A DNA stretch of 64,000 bases, taken from NCBI GenBank assembly GCA_026129185.1, contig JAHCIO010000022.1:10978-74977 (forward strand), in the 5' to 3' direction. How positions within the stretch are numbered: position 1 is the stretch's first letter; every line of letters begins with the position of its first letter. Positions 38,101 to 45,733 of the stretch are shown here, in pieces. The position numbers and the translations under genes were made by a program. The DNA comes from Promineifilum sp019695075 (lineage in GTDB: Bacteria > Chloroflexota > Anaerolineae > Promineifilales > Promineifilaceae). A model generated the notes under the pieces. That model saw nothing but the letters and a program-made list of their open reading frames with translations, was not told where the DNA came from and searched no databases.

Positions 38101-39609
38101 TTAGTGCTCAACCCAGTCGAACGTCCGCGTGACAGCCTTCTTCCACATGCGGTAGTTCTCGGTCGCAGCCTTGCTGTTCGGATCCGGCTCCCAGGTCTTG
38201 TCCATGGCCCAGTTCTGGCGGATGTCGTCTTCGCTTGTCCAGAAGCCGACAGCCAGACCGGCGGCATAGGCCGCGCCCAGGGCGGTCGTCTCGGCCACCT
38301 GCGGCCGGATGACCGGCACGCCGAGCACGTCGGCCTGGAACTGCATGAGGGTGTTGTTGTAGACCATGCCGCCATCGACCTTCAGCGCGGTCAATTCCAC
38401 GCCGGAGTCGGCATTCATGGCATCCAGCACCTCGCGCGTCTGGTAGGCGGTGGCCTCCAGGGCGGCGCGGGCGATGTGGCCCTTGTTGACGTAGCGAGTC
38501 AGGCCGACGATCGCGCCGCGAGCGTCCGACTTCCAGTAGGGGGCGAACAGGCCGGAGAAGGCGGGCACAAAGTAGACGCCGCCGTTGTCCTCGACGGACT
38601 TGGCATAGTCCTCAATGTGCGGGCTGTAATCGAAGAAGTTCAGGTTGTCGCGCAGCCACTGCACCAACGCGCCGGTGATGGCGATGGAGCCTTCCAGAGC
38701 GTAGATGGCCGGCTTGTCGCCGAACTTGTAGCACAGCGTTGTCAGCAGGCCGTTCTTCGAGGGGACGATCTCCGTGCCGGTGTTCATGATCATGAAGCAG
38801 CCGGTGCCGTAGGTGTTCTTGGCCTCGCCGGGGCTGAGGGCCGCCTGGCCGACGGTGGCCGCCTGCTGGTCGCCCAGGTCGCCGGCCACGGGGATGCGTC
38901 CGCCGAACGGGCCGTCTTGCAGGGTGTGGCCATAGACGGCCGAGGAGGGCACGATCTTGGGCAGCATGCCCAGCGGCACGCCCATGATGTCGGCCACTTC
39001 CTTGTCCCAGTCGAGGGTCTTCAGGTTCATCAACATCGTCCGGCTGGCGTTAGTCACATCGGTGACGTGCGCGCCGCCGTTGGGGCCGCCGGTCAGGTTC
39101 CAGATGACCCAGGTGTCGATGTTGCCAAACACGGCGTCGCCGCGCGCCGCCGCGGCCTTGGCTTCCGGCACGTTGTCGAGAATCCAGCGCACCTTCGGGC
39201 CGGAGAAGTAGGTCGCCAGCGGCAGACCGACCTTGTCGCGGAAGCGGTTCTGGCCGACGCTGCCCTCGAACCCCTTGATGAGCTTGTCGGTGCGGGTGTC
39301 CTGCCAGACGATGGCATTGTAATAGGGCTTGCCCGTGTTCTTGTCCCAAACGACCGTCGTCTCGCGCTGGTTGGTGACGCCCACGGCGGCGATGTCACTG
39401 GCCTTGAGGCCGGCCTTCTGCATCGCGCCCTTGATCACGTCCTGGGTGCGCGCCCAGATCTCCATCGGGTCGTGCTCGACCCAACCGGCCTGGGGATAGA
39501 TCTGCTTGTGCTCCATCTGATGGATGCCCACGGGCAGGCCATGATGGTTGAAGATCATACAACGGGTACTGGTAGTACCCTGGTCTACGGCAGCTACGTA
39601 ATCAGCCAT
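38101..39609 (-). CDS. glpK: Glycerol kinase
   Basis: ATP-dependent phosphorylation of glycerol, 502 aa, the usual length. N-terminal phosphate-1 motif AAVDQGTTSTRCMIFNHHG, the FGGY signatures YNAIVWQDTRTD and GALVQWLRDNLNFF, GVYFVPAFSGLFAPYWKSDARG and KVDGGMVYNNTLMQFQADVLGVPVIRP. AAGGAG lies 8 bases before the ATG. Sits between dhaL and glpA; it offers a route parallel to the dihydroxyacetone kinase genes. Confidence 0.97.
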   Translation of the reverse strand: MADYVAAVDQGTTSTRCMIFNHHGLPVGIHQMEHKQIYPQAGWVEHDPMEIWARTQDVIKGAMQKAGLKASDIAAVGVTNQRETTVVWDKNTGKPYYNAIVWQDTRTDKLIKGFEGSVGQNRFRDKVGLPLATYFSGPKVRWILDNVPEAKAAAARGDAVFGNIDTWVIWNLTGGPNGGAHVTDVTNASRTMLMNLKTLDWDKEVADIMGVPLGMLPKIVPSSAVYGHTLQDGPFGGRIPVAGDLGDQQAATVGQAALSPGEAKNTYGTGCFMIMNTGTEIVPSKNGLLTTLCYKFGDKPAIYALEGSIAITGALVQWLRDNLNFFDYSPHIEDYAKSVEDNGGVYFVPAFSGLFAPYWKSDARGAIVGLTRYVNKGHIARAALEATAYQTREVLDAMNADSGVELTALKVDGGMVYNNTLMQFQADVLGVPVIRPQVAETTALGAAYAAGLAVGFWTSEDDIRQNWAMDKTWEPDPNSKAATENYRMWKKAVTRTFDWVEH

Positions 39610-39637
39610 TGCAAAATTCTCCTTGGTGTTGTCAAAA

Positions 39638-40273
39638 TCAAGCCCGCATTGTTTCCAACAAAGCGTTCAGGATCAGGTAGGATGAAGTTGCGCCGGGGTC
39701 CTGGTGGCCAATGCTGCGCTCACCCAGGTAGCTGGCGCGGCCCTTGCGGGCTTGCAGGGGGATGGTGTCCTTCATGCCCTGTTCGGCCGCGGCCACGGCG
39801 GCCGCCAGCGCGTCCGCCGCCCCCTGCCCTTCGGCCACTGCCGCCTTCAATGCATCCAGCGCCGGCAACAGAGCATCGACCATAGTCTTGTCGCCCGGTT
39901 GGGCGCGTCCGCGCTGGATGATGCCATCGACAGCGCCCTGCAAGACGTTGACCAGGTCATTGTTGTCCAGTTCTTCCTTGGCGTCCGCGGCCATCCCGCC
40001 GCGCATATAGAACGTGCCGTAGAGCGGGCCGCTGGCCCCGCCGACGCTGGAGATCAGCGTCATCCCGACGGTCTTCAGGATGTTACCGATGTCCTTGTCG
40101 GCCACGGTCGGCAGCTTCTCCATGACCTTCTTGAAGCCCCGGTCCATGTTGGTGCCGTGGTCGGCGTCACCGATGGCCGAGTCCAGGTCGGTCAGATAGC
40201 CCTTGTTCGCCTCCAGCACGGCCGCCGTCGCTTCCAGCCAGCGCACGACCTGCTCTTTGGTCACTGTACTCAT
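39638..40273 (-). CDS. dhaL: Dihydroxyacetone kinase, ADP-binding subunit DhaL
   Basis: 211 aa. The Mg-ADP site DLDSAIGDADHGTNMDRGF is intact, followed by GGASGPLYGTFYMRGG and the C-terminal KGRASYLGERSIGHQDPGATSSYLILNALL. In PTS-type kinases DhaL holds ADP permanently, is rephosphorylated by DhaM and passes phosphate to dihydroxyacetone on DhaK. In E. coli DhaL-ADP also activates DhaR. GAGG 4 bases before the ATG. Confidence 0.95.
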   Translation of the reverse strand: MSTVTKEQVVRWLEATAAVLEANKGYLTDLDSAIGDADHGTNMDRGFKKVMEKLPTVADKDIGNILKTVGMTLISSVGGASGPLYGTFYMRGGMAADAKEELDNNDLVNVLQGAVDGIIQRGRAQPGDKTMVDALLPALDALKAAVAEGQGAADALAAAVAAAEQGMKDTIPLQARKGRASYLGERSIGHQDPGATSSYLILNALLETMRA

Positions 40274-40282
40274 CGTGCCTCT

Positions 40283-40368
40283 TCCACAAGTTGTCAGTGG
40301 TCAGTGGGTCAGTGAGTCAGTAGCTCAGTGCAGCAGACTGAGTACTGACCTACTGAATACTGAGTACT
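40283..40368. repeat. CAGT-word hairpin repeat between dhaK and dhaL
   Basis: Left arm GTCAGTGGTCAGTGGGTCAG and TGAGTCAGTAGCTCAGT, turn GCAGCAG, right arm ACTGAGTACTGACCTACTG and AATACTGAGTACTG. The arms pair over about 30 bases. Same word family as 37905-38100 and the dhaM linker. Confidence 0.8.
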
Positions 40369-40370
40369 GT

Positions 40371-41438
40371 TTAGATGCCCCACCGCAGCCCCGGCGTCTT
40401 CACCGGCGCGTCCCAGAAGCGCAGGATTTCATCGTCGGCCTTCAGCAAAGTAATCGACATACCGGCCATCTCCAGCGAGGTGATGTACGGGCCGATCAGA
40501 TTGCGGACGATCTCGATGCCGTTGTCGGCGCAGACCTGGGCCAGCTTGCGATAGACGGCATACAGTTCGGACACGGGCGTGCCGCCCATGCTGTTGACGA
40601 AAGCGATGACCTTGTCGCCGCGCTTGAACGGCTCATCGGTCAGGCTCTTATCGACCCACTGGCCATCTTCCAGTTCGCGGACGGTGCGGGTATAGGCCTT
40701 GTCGTTGATGATCTCCAGGGCCATCATCTCGGTGATCTCGTCGGCCGGCACCAGCTTCATGCGCTTCTGGCCAGGCTCGCCGTGGATACCGATGCCGAAT
40801 TCCATCTCATCCTCGCCCAACTCGAAGATGGGCTTGCCGGCGGCGGGGACGGTGCAGGAACTGAGGGCCATACCCATGCTGCGGCCGTAGCTGTTGGCCT
40901 TGCGGGCCAGGTCGGCGCACTGCTCCAGGTTGTAGCCGGCCTCGGCCGCCGCGCCGACGATCTTCTCGACGAGGACGGTCGTGCCCACGCCGCGCCGCCC
41001 GGCCGTGTAGAGGCTGTCCTTCACGGCCACGTCGTCATCGATGAGGATATTCTGAACCGGGATGCCTTCGGCGGCCGCCATATCGGCGGCCATCTCGAAG
41101 TTAAGCACGTCGCCGGTGTAGTTCTTGACTAGGAAGAGGACGCCCGCGCCGCTGTTAACGGCCTTGGCCGCCTCGTACATCTGGTCGGGCGTCGGCGAGG
41201 TGAAGACCGCGCCGGGGCAGGCCGCGTCGAGCATACCCATGCCGACGAAGCCGCCGTGCATCGGCTCGTGGCCGCTGCCACCGCCGGAGATGATCGCCAC
41301 CTTGCCGGCCACGGGCGCGTCGGCGCGATAGACGAAGTCCGGCTCGAAATGCACCTTCAGCACATCGGAATGGGCCGCGGCCATGCCCTCCAATTGCTCC
41401 TTGACTACGTCAGGGACAGCGTTAATCAGCTTTTTCAT
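40371..41438 (-). CDS. dhaK: Dihydroxyacetone kinase, substrate-binding subunit DhaK
   Basis: 355 aa. Binds dihydroxyacetone covalently as a hemiaminal through His219 (GIGIHGEPG). Conserved SGGGSGHEPMHGGFVGMGMLDAACPG, VKNYTGDVLNFEMAADMA and DDDVAVKDSLYTAGRRGVGTTVLVEKI. AAGGAG 5 bases before the ATG. Takes phosphate from DhaL. In E. coli free DhaK also represses DhaR, which is encoded just upstream here. Confidence 0.96.
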   Translation of the reverse strand: MKKLINAVPDVVKEQLEGMAAAHSDVLKVHFEPDFVYRADAPVAGKVAIISGGGSGHEPMHGGFVGMGMLDAACPGAVFTSPTPDQMYEAAKAVNSGAGVLFLVKNYTGDVLNFEMAADMAAAEGIPVQNILIDDDVAVKDSLYTAGRRGVGTTVLVEKIVGAAAEAGYNLEQCADLARKANSYGRSMGMALSSCTVPAAGKPIFELGEDEMEFGIGIHGEPGQKRMKLVPADEITEMMALEIINDKAYTRTVRELEDGQWVDKSLTDEPFKRGDKVIAFVNSMGGTPVSELYAVYRKLAQVCADNGIEIVRNLIGPYITSLEMAGMSITLLKADDEILRFWDAPVKTPGLRWGI

Positions 41439-41470
41439 GGGTTCTCCTTGAGGAGGGACGAGCTAACGGG

Positions 41471-41499
41471 GTTCCCCGCGGCCGGCGGCCGCGGGGAAC
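41471..41499 (-). terminator. Strong hairpin after glpF
   Basis: GTTCCCCGCGGCC (41471-41483), loop GGC, GGCCGCGGGGAAC (41487-41499): 13 perfect pairs. It starts 30 bp past the glpF stop and 33 bp before dhaK. There is no U-tract, so it may stabilise the glpF end of the message or partly terminate rather than end the operon. Confidence 0.6.
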
Positions 41500-41528
41500 G
41501 CCGTTGTGGGATGATGCGATTAGAGCGC

Positions 41529-42242
41529 TTACCAGCCGAGGATGCCCCAGAGCAGGGCAGCGATGACGGCGCCGACGATCGGGCCGACCACCGGAATCCA
41601 CGAGTAGCCCCAGTCGGAGCTGCCCTTGCCGGGGATGGGCAGGACAGCGTGGGCGATGCGCGGGCCAAGGTCACGGGCGGGGTTGATGGCGTAGCCCGTC
41701 GGGCCGCCCAGCGAGAGGCCGATGGCCCAGACCAGGAAAGCCACGGGGATGATGGCCAGCGAACCCATGTCGCCTTCCGCGCCGCGGATGGCCAGGATGC
41801 CGAACACCAGGACGAAGGTGCCGATGATCTCGGTGACCAGGTTCCAGACCGTGCTGCGGATGGCCGGGCCGGTCGAGAAGACAGCCAGCTTGGCGCCCGG
41901 GTCGGGTGTCGCCCCCCAGTGCTGGTAGTAGGCCAGCCAGACGAGCACCGCGCCGATGAAGGCGCCGATCATTTGGGCAATGATGTACAGCGGCACATCG
42001 CCCCAGCCAAATTTGCCGGCGACGGCCAGGCCGATGGAGACGGCCGGGTTCAGGTGGGCGCCGCTGATGACGGCCGAGGAGTAAGCGCCGACGAAGACCG
42101 CCAAGGCCCAGGCCGTGGTAATCACAATCCAGCCACCGCTATTGCCCTTGGTCTTGCCCAAAACAACGTTCGCAACCACGCCATCACCCAGCAGGATCAG
42201 CAGCATGGTGCCGATGATTTCGCCAACAAACGGACTAGACAT
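41529..42242 (-). CDS. glpF: Glycerol facilitator (aquaglyceroporin)
   Basis: 237 aa, six membrane segments and two NPA half-helices: SGAHLNPAVSIGLAVAG and YAINPARDLGPRIAHAVLP. The Asp after the second NPAR (NPARDLGPR) marks the glycerol-conducting branch. GGAG lies 6 bases before the ATG. First structural gene of the glycerol/dihydroxyacetone set, with a long leader from the promoter at 42545-42573. Confidence 0.95.
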   Translation of the reverse strand: MSSPFVGEIIGTMLLILLGDGVVANVVLGKTKGNSGGWIVITTAWALAVFVGAYSSAVISGAHLNPAVSIGLAVAGKFGWGDVPLYIIAQMIGAFIGAVLVWLAYYQHWGATPDPGAKLAVFSTGPAIRSTVWNLVTEIIGTFVLVFGILAIRGAEGDMGSLAIIPVAFLVWAIGLSLGGPTGYAINPARDLGPRIAHAVLPIPGKGSSDWGYSWIPVVGPIVGAVIAALLWGILGW

Positions 42243-42706
42243 TGTTCTCTCCTTTCACTCTCGGGTTTTTCAGAAACGATTCTTGTTTGTGAATGCAGGC
42301 TCAACGTTCCTGTTGAAGTCGCGGGGGGGATTAGGATGCCGTTCTACTCGATAAATCGACCTCCCTGGCTGTTCTGCTCTCCACTTCCGCCGGCCGGCAG
42401 ACACACGATCAGGCAAGGCGGAAGCGGGCCGCGGCGCGGCCACAGGCAAGCCAAAGAACCCAAGACGGACTCAATAAAAGTGTGTGATTGGACAGGCTGT
42501 CCGAACCACAGGCAGCAGTCATTGTGCAAAACGCACTAAGGAGCATGATAGATGATGATTTCGGACACGTCAAGAACGGCGGTAAAAACGTTTCAAGACG
42601 AAACAAGATGTTTACGGAGACGTTCTGTTATGAAACAGGCCTGGACGGGGTGACCCTGGCGCGGGACTTTCTCTCTGGAGAATGTTTCTCGCAGGGTGTG
42701 GAGTGG
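42243..42706 (-). promoter_or_regulatory. glpF control region: sigma-70 promoter and about 300-base leader
   Basis: 464 bp without a gene. On the minus strand -35 TTGACG (42568-42573), 17-bp spacer, -10 TATCAT (42545-42550). Upstream of the -35 is the LacI-type half-site word GAAACGTTTT. Downstream are GTGC-GTTTT-GCAC, the dyad GGACAG-C-CTGTCC, and GC-rich inverted repeats CTTCCGCC/GGCGGAAG in the leader. The unusually long leader may be regulated. No -24/-12 promoter was found, in line with the regulator lacking the sigma-54 loop. Confidence 0.55.
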
Positions 42707-44695
42707 CTACTTCGACTTGAAGCCGGCCGGCGAGATGTCGAGCGCCTTCATCTTGCGCCATAGCGTCGAGCGGCCGATACCCAGCAGCCGGGCCATCTCC
42801 GTCGTGCGCCCCTGGCAAGCCCAGCCGGCGCGCAAAATGGCCTCCCGCTCCGCCTCGCTCACAGAGACGACCGGCTGAGCCAGCGGATGGTTGCCGGTCA
42901 GCACGCGGCCGTTGCGCACTGCTTCCGGCAGGTCGGCCGTGCGGATGACGCCGTCGCGGCACTGGTTCATGGCTCGCTCCAGCACACTCTCCAGCTCGCG
43001 CACGTTGCCCGGCCAGGGGTAGCGCGACAGGGCCACGACGGCCTCGTCCTCGATCCACATCGCCCGGCTCTCGCGCGCCGTCTGCCGGGCCAGGAAGCGT
43101 TCGGCCAGCAGGGGGATGTCCTCGACGCGCTCGCGCAGGGCGGGCAGGTCGATCTTGAAAACGCCGAAGCGGTAGTAGAGATGGGACAGGAAGCTACCCT
43201 GGGCAACCACCTCTTCCAGGTTGATCGTCGTCGTGGCGATGATGCGCACGTCGACGGAAATGGGCGTGGAGCTGCCCAGGCGGGTGACGTGGCGCGTCTC
43301 GATGACGTGGAGCAGGGCCGCCTGTAGCTCCAGCGACAGGTTCTCGATCTGGTCCAGCAACAGCGTGCCCCCCTCGGCCAGCTCAAACTTGCTGGGCTGA
43401 CCGCGGGTATTGGTGTCCTGTTCATGGCCGAGAATCTCGCGCGGCATTAGCTCGTGGGGGATAGCCTGGCAGTTGATGTCGATGAACGGCCGCCCGGCGC
43501 GCGGCCCGTCGTTGTGGATGGCGCGGGCCAGCAGGTTCTTGCCCACCCCACCCTCGCCGCGCACCAGCACCGGGGCCAGCCCGCGCGCCGCCGTCCGCGC
43601 CTGGCGAACAACGCGGCGCATGCCGCTGGAGTCGGCCTGGATGTCCTCGAAGCTCAGCGATGTCTGCGCGCCATATTGCTGCTGGGCGATCTGGCGCACG
43701 TGCTCGATGGGGCTGAGCAGGGCCACGTAACTGACCGGCTGGCTGCCCGCCTCGTAAATGGGGCGTAGCGTCAGCAGGCAGCGCACCCGGCCGCCTATCG
43801 TCGTCAGCGTCAACTCGACATCGTGTAGCTCGTCGCCCTGCTCGATGGCCGCGCGTACCTCGCCCGGCAACGTCAGCACATCGACCAGCATCCGGCCGAC
43901 GGCCGCGCGGGCGTTGATCTGCAACATCTCGCCCGCCTGGGCGTTGACGTGGCGAATCTCGCCCTGCTGGTTCCAGACGATGACGCCCTCGGTGATGGCC
44001 CCGACGATGGTGTTGACCTCGCTGAGGTGCTGGTTGGCCTCTTCCAGCGACCAGTTGGCCTGAAGCTGGTTGCCGACGGCGCGCGCCGCGGCCATGACCA
44101 GGGCCAACGTGTGGGAGGTGGCCGTCTCCACCGAGCCGACCATGCCCAGCACGCCGATGATGCGCCCGCGCACGTCGTGGATGGGCGCGCCGGCGGTGAC
44201 GATGCCATGCAGGGCGCGGAAGTAGTGTTCCGCGCCGACCACTTGCACGGCCGTCGCCTCCTGCAACACCAGTCCCAGCGCGTTCGTGCCCGCCGTGCTC
44301 TCCGACCAGTAGACGCCGGCGGCAAAGCCCAGCGCGCCGGCCTTGCCCAGAGCATGAGCGTCGCCGCCGGTGGCCAGGATGCAGCCCGCGCCGTCGGTCA
44401 GCAGGATGGCGTAGTCGGAGCTTTCGGTGAACTGGTAGATGTCCTCGATGAAGGGCGTGGCGATGGTGATCAGCTCTTGCTGGCCGCGCAGGATGGAGGT
44501 CAGGGCGGTCGGGTTGACCGGAGCGGGCCGGAAGTCGGCCAGGGGATTGAGGCGAAAGACACAACGCCGCCACGACCGCACCACGACCGGGTCGATCAGC
44601 GCCGCGTCTTCCGCGCCGATGCGCCCCGTGTCGGTGAACGTGCGCCAGATGCGCTCGATGGTCTCGTTGGCAACGCCAAAGCCTGTCGGCAACAT
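42707..44695 (-). CDS. dhaR: DhaR-like bacterial enhancer-binding-protein homologue without GAFTGA
   Basis: 662 aa: GAF-like sensor (about 60-210), PAS (about 225-330), AAA domain (about 345-570) and Fis-type helix-turn-helix (SEAEREAILRAGWACQGRTTEMARLLGIGRSTLWRKMKALDI). Walker A is GEGGVGKNLLA. Where sigma-54 activators have GAFTGA the sequence reads EILGHEQDTNTRGQPSKFELA, and Walker B is LLLDQIENLS. E. coli DhaR is altered at the same places and activates sigma-70 polymerase; the promoter of glpF here is sigma-70-like. It probably responds to DhaK and DhaL in the opposite directions described for E. coli. Located upstream of glpF on the same strand. Confidence 0.88.
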   Translation of the reverse strand: MLPTGFGVANETIERIWRTFTDTGRIGAEDAALIDPVVVRSWRRCVFRLNPLADFRPAPVNPTALTSILRGQQELITIATPFIEDIYQFTESSDYAILLTDGAGCILATGGDAHALGKAGALGFAAGVYWSESTAGTNALGLVLQEATAVQVVGAEHYFRALHGIVTAGAPIHDVRGRIIGVLGMVGSVETATSHTLALVMAAARAVGNQLQANWSLEEANQHLSEVNTIVGAITEGVIVWNQQGEIRHVNAQAGEMLQINARAAVGRMLVDVLTLPGEVRAAIEQGDELHDVELTLTTIGGRVRCLLTLRPIYEAGSQPVSYVALLSPIEHVRQIAQQQYGAQTSLSFEDIQADSSGMRRVVRQARTAARGLAPVLVRGEGGVGKNLLARAIHNDGPRAGRPFIDINCQAIPHELMPREILGHEQDTNTRGQPSKFELAEGGTLLLDQIENLSLELQAALLHVIETRHVTRLGSSTPISVDVRIIATTTINLEEVVAQGSFLSHLYYRFGVFKIDLPALRERVEDIPLLAERFLARQTARESRAMWIEDEAVVALSRYPWPGNVRELESVLERAMNQCRDGVIRTADLPEAVRNGRVLTGNHPLAQPVVSVSEAEREAILRAGWACQGRTTEMARLLGIGRSTLWRKMKALDISPAGFKSK

Positions 44696-44722
44696 AACCT
44701 GCTCAACCAGACTTGCTCAACC

Positions 44723-44756
44723 AGACCTCAGAGGTCTTCTGAGACCTCTGAGGTCT
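44723..44756 (-). terminator. Perfect 15-bp hairpin at the end of the phosphatase gene
   Basis: AGACCTCAGAGGTCT (44723-44737), loop TCTG, AGACCTCTGAGGTCT (44742-44756). Each arm is itself nearly palindromic. It touches the stop codon of the inositol-monophosphatase gene. To its left TGCTCAACCAGAC is duplicated (near 44699-44725). Confidence 0.6.
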
Positions 44757-45565
44757 CACTGTTCACTCGTCACTTCTTCTATCACCGCCAACATCGCCTC
44801 ATGAATCCGCCCGTTCGTGGCCAGCACGTGCATCTGCCGGGCCAGGGTCAGCGACCGACCGTCGATGAGCGTCACACAGCCGCCCGCCTCCTGCACGAGC
44901 AGGATGCCCGCGGCGATGTCCCAGGCGTGAACCTTGAACTCCCAATAGCCGTCCAGGCGGCCGGCGGCGACGTAGGCCATGTCCAGCGCCGCCGAACCCG
45001 CCCGCCGCAGCCCGAAGGCGCGCTTGATGAAGCGGGCGACGTATGCGCCGTTGTCCAGCGGGCTGGTGTGGACATCGTAGGGGAAGCCGGTGGCCAGCAG
45101 GCTGCCGACCAGTTCGGTGGCGTCGCTGACGCGCAGCGGGCGCGCGCCGCGCGGGTCGGTCAGGCGCGCCCCCTGCCCGGCGGCGGCGCTGAAGCACTCG
45201 TCGCGCGTCGGGTCGTAGATGACGCCCACCAGCGGCCGCGACCCGTCGTAGAGCGCCAGGGAAACGCAGAAGACGGGGAAGCCGTGGGAGAAGTTGCTCG
45301 TGCCATCCAGCGGGTCGATGTGCCAGGTAAGGCCGGCGGCGTCGCCTTCGTTCGTGCCCTCCTCACCCACCAGACCGTGATCGAGGAAGGCGGCGCGCAG
45401 CCGTGTGGTAATGAGATGCTCGGCGGCGACGTCGAACTGGGTCACGAAGTCCACGGCCGAGCTTTTGGTGTGGATTTCCTTGTCGCGGCCGAAGCCGTCC
45501 ATCAACAAGGCCCCCGCCTCGCGGGCGATGGCCTCGGCGGTTGTCAGCACAGCGTTGAGATCCAT
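44756..45565 (-). CDS. Inositol-1-monophosphatase family protein
   Basis: 269 aa Mg-dependent phosphatase. Metal-binding motifs: GEEG (LVGEEGTNEG), WHIDPLDGTSNFSHGFP and the C-terminal WDIAAGILLVQEAGG. The family includes SuhB, histidinol phosphatase and fructose-1,6-bisphosphatase-like enzymes; the substrate is not readable. The ATG at 45565 is chosen because the conserved domain begins there (MDLNAVLTTAEAIAREAG) and the preceding in-frame residues are low complexity. Confidence 0.9.
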   Translation of the reverse strand: MDLNAVLTTAEAIAREAGALLMDGFGRDKEIHTKSSAVDFVTQFDVAAEHLITTRLRAAFLDHGLVGEEGTNEGDAAGLTWHIDPLDGTSNFSHGFPVFCVSLALYDGSRPLVGVIYDPTRDECFSAAAGQGARLTDPRGARPLRVSDATELVGSLLATGFPYDVHTSPLDNGAYVARFIKRAFGLRRAGSAALDMAYVAAGRLDGYWEFKVHAWDIAAGILLVQEAGGCVTLIDGRSLTLARQMHVLATNGRIHEAMLAVIEEVTSEQ

Positions 45566-45641
45566 AGATGGCTCAACTATAGCCCCGTCGCCGGCGGCGG
45601 CAACCGGAAGAGGACACGCCGATGACGCTGAGGCCATAGAC

Positions 45642-45676
45642 TGACGCCGATCAGAAGGCGCTTCTGATCGGCGTCA
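45642..45676. terminator. Perfect 16-bp hairpin after the giant-protein pair
   Basis: TGACGCCGATCAGAAG (45642-45657), loop GCG, CTTCTGATCGGCGTCA (45661-45676). It starts 58 bp past the stop of the 1382-aa gene. No U-tract, as with the other long hairpins of this window. Confidence 0.6.
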
Positions 45677-45733
45677 ATCCGCTCATTTCACTTAGCCGGC
45701 GTTCTTGCGGGCGCGTCAGCCCGCGAAGGTCGC

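Noticed and set aside
40283..40368. CAGT repeats as a CRISPR or iteron array
   Set aside because: Words of 4-5 bases with irregular spacing and complementary arms; this is a low-complexity hairpin.
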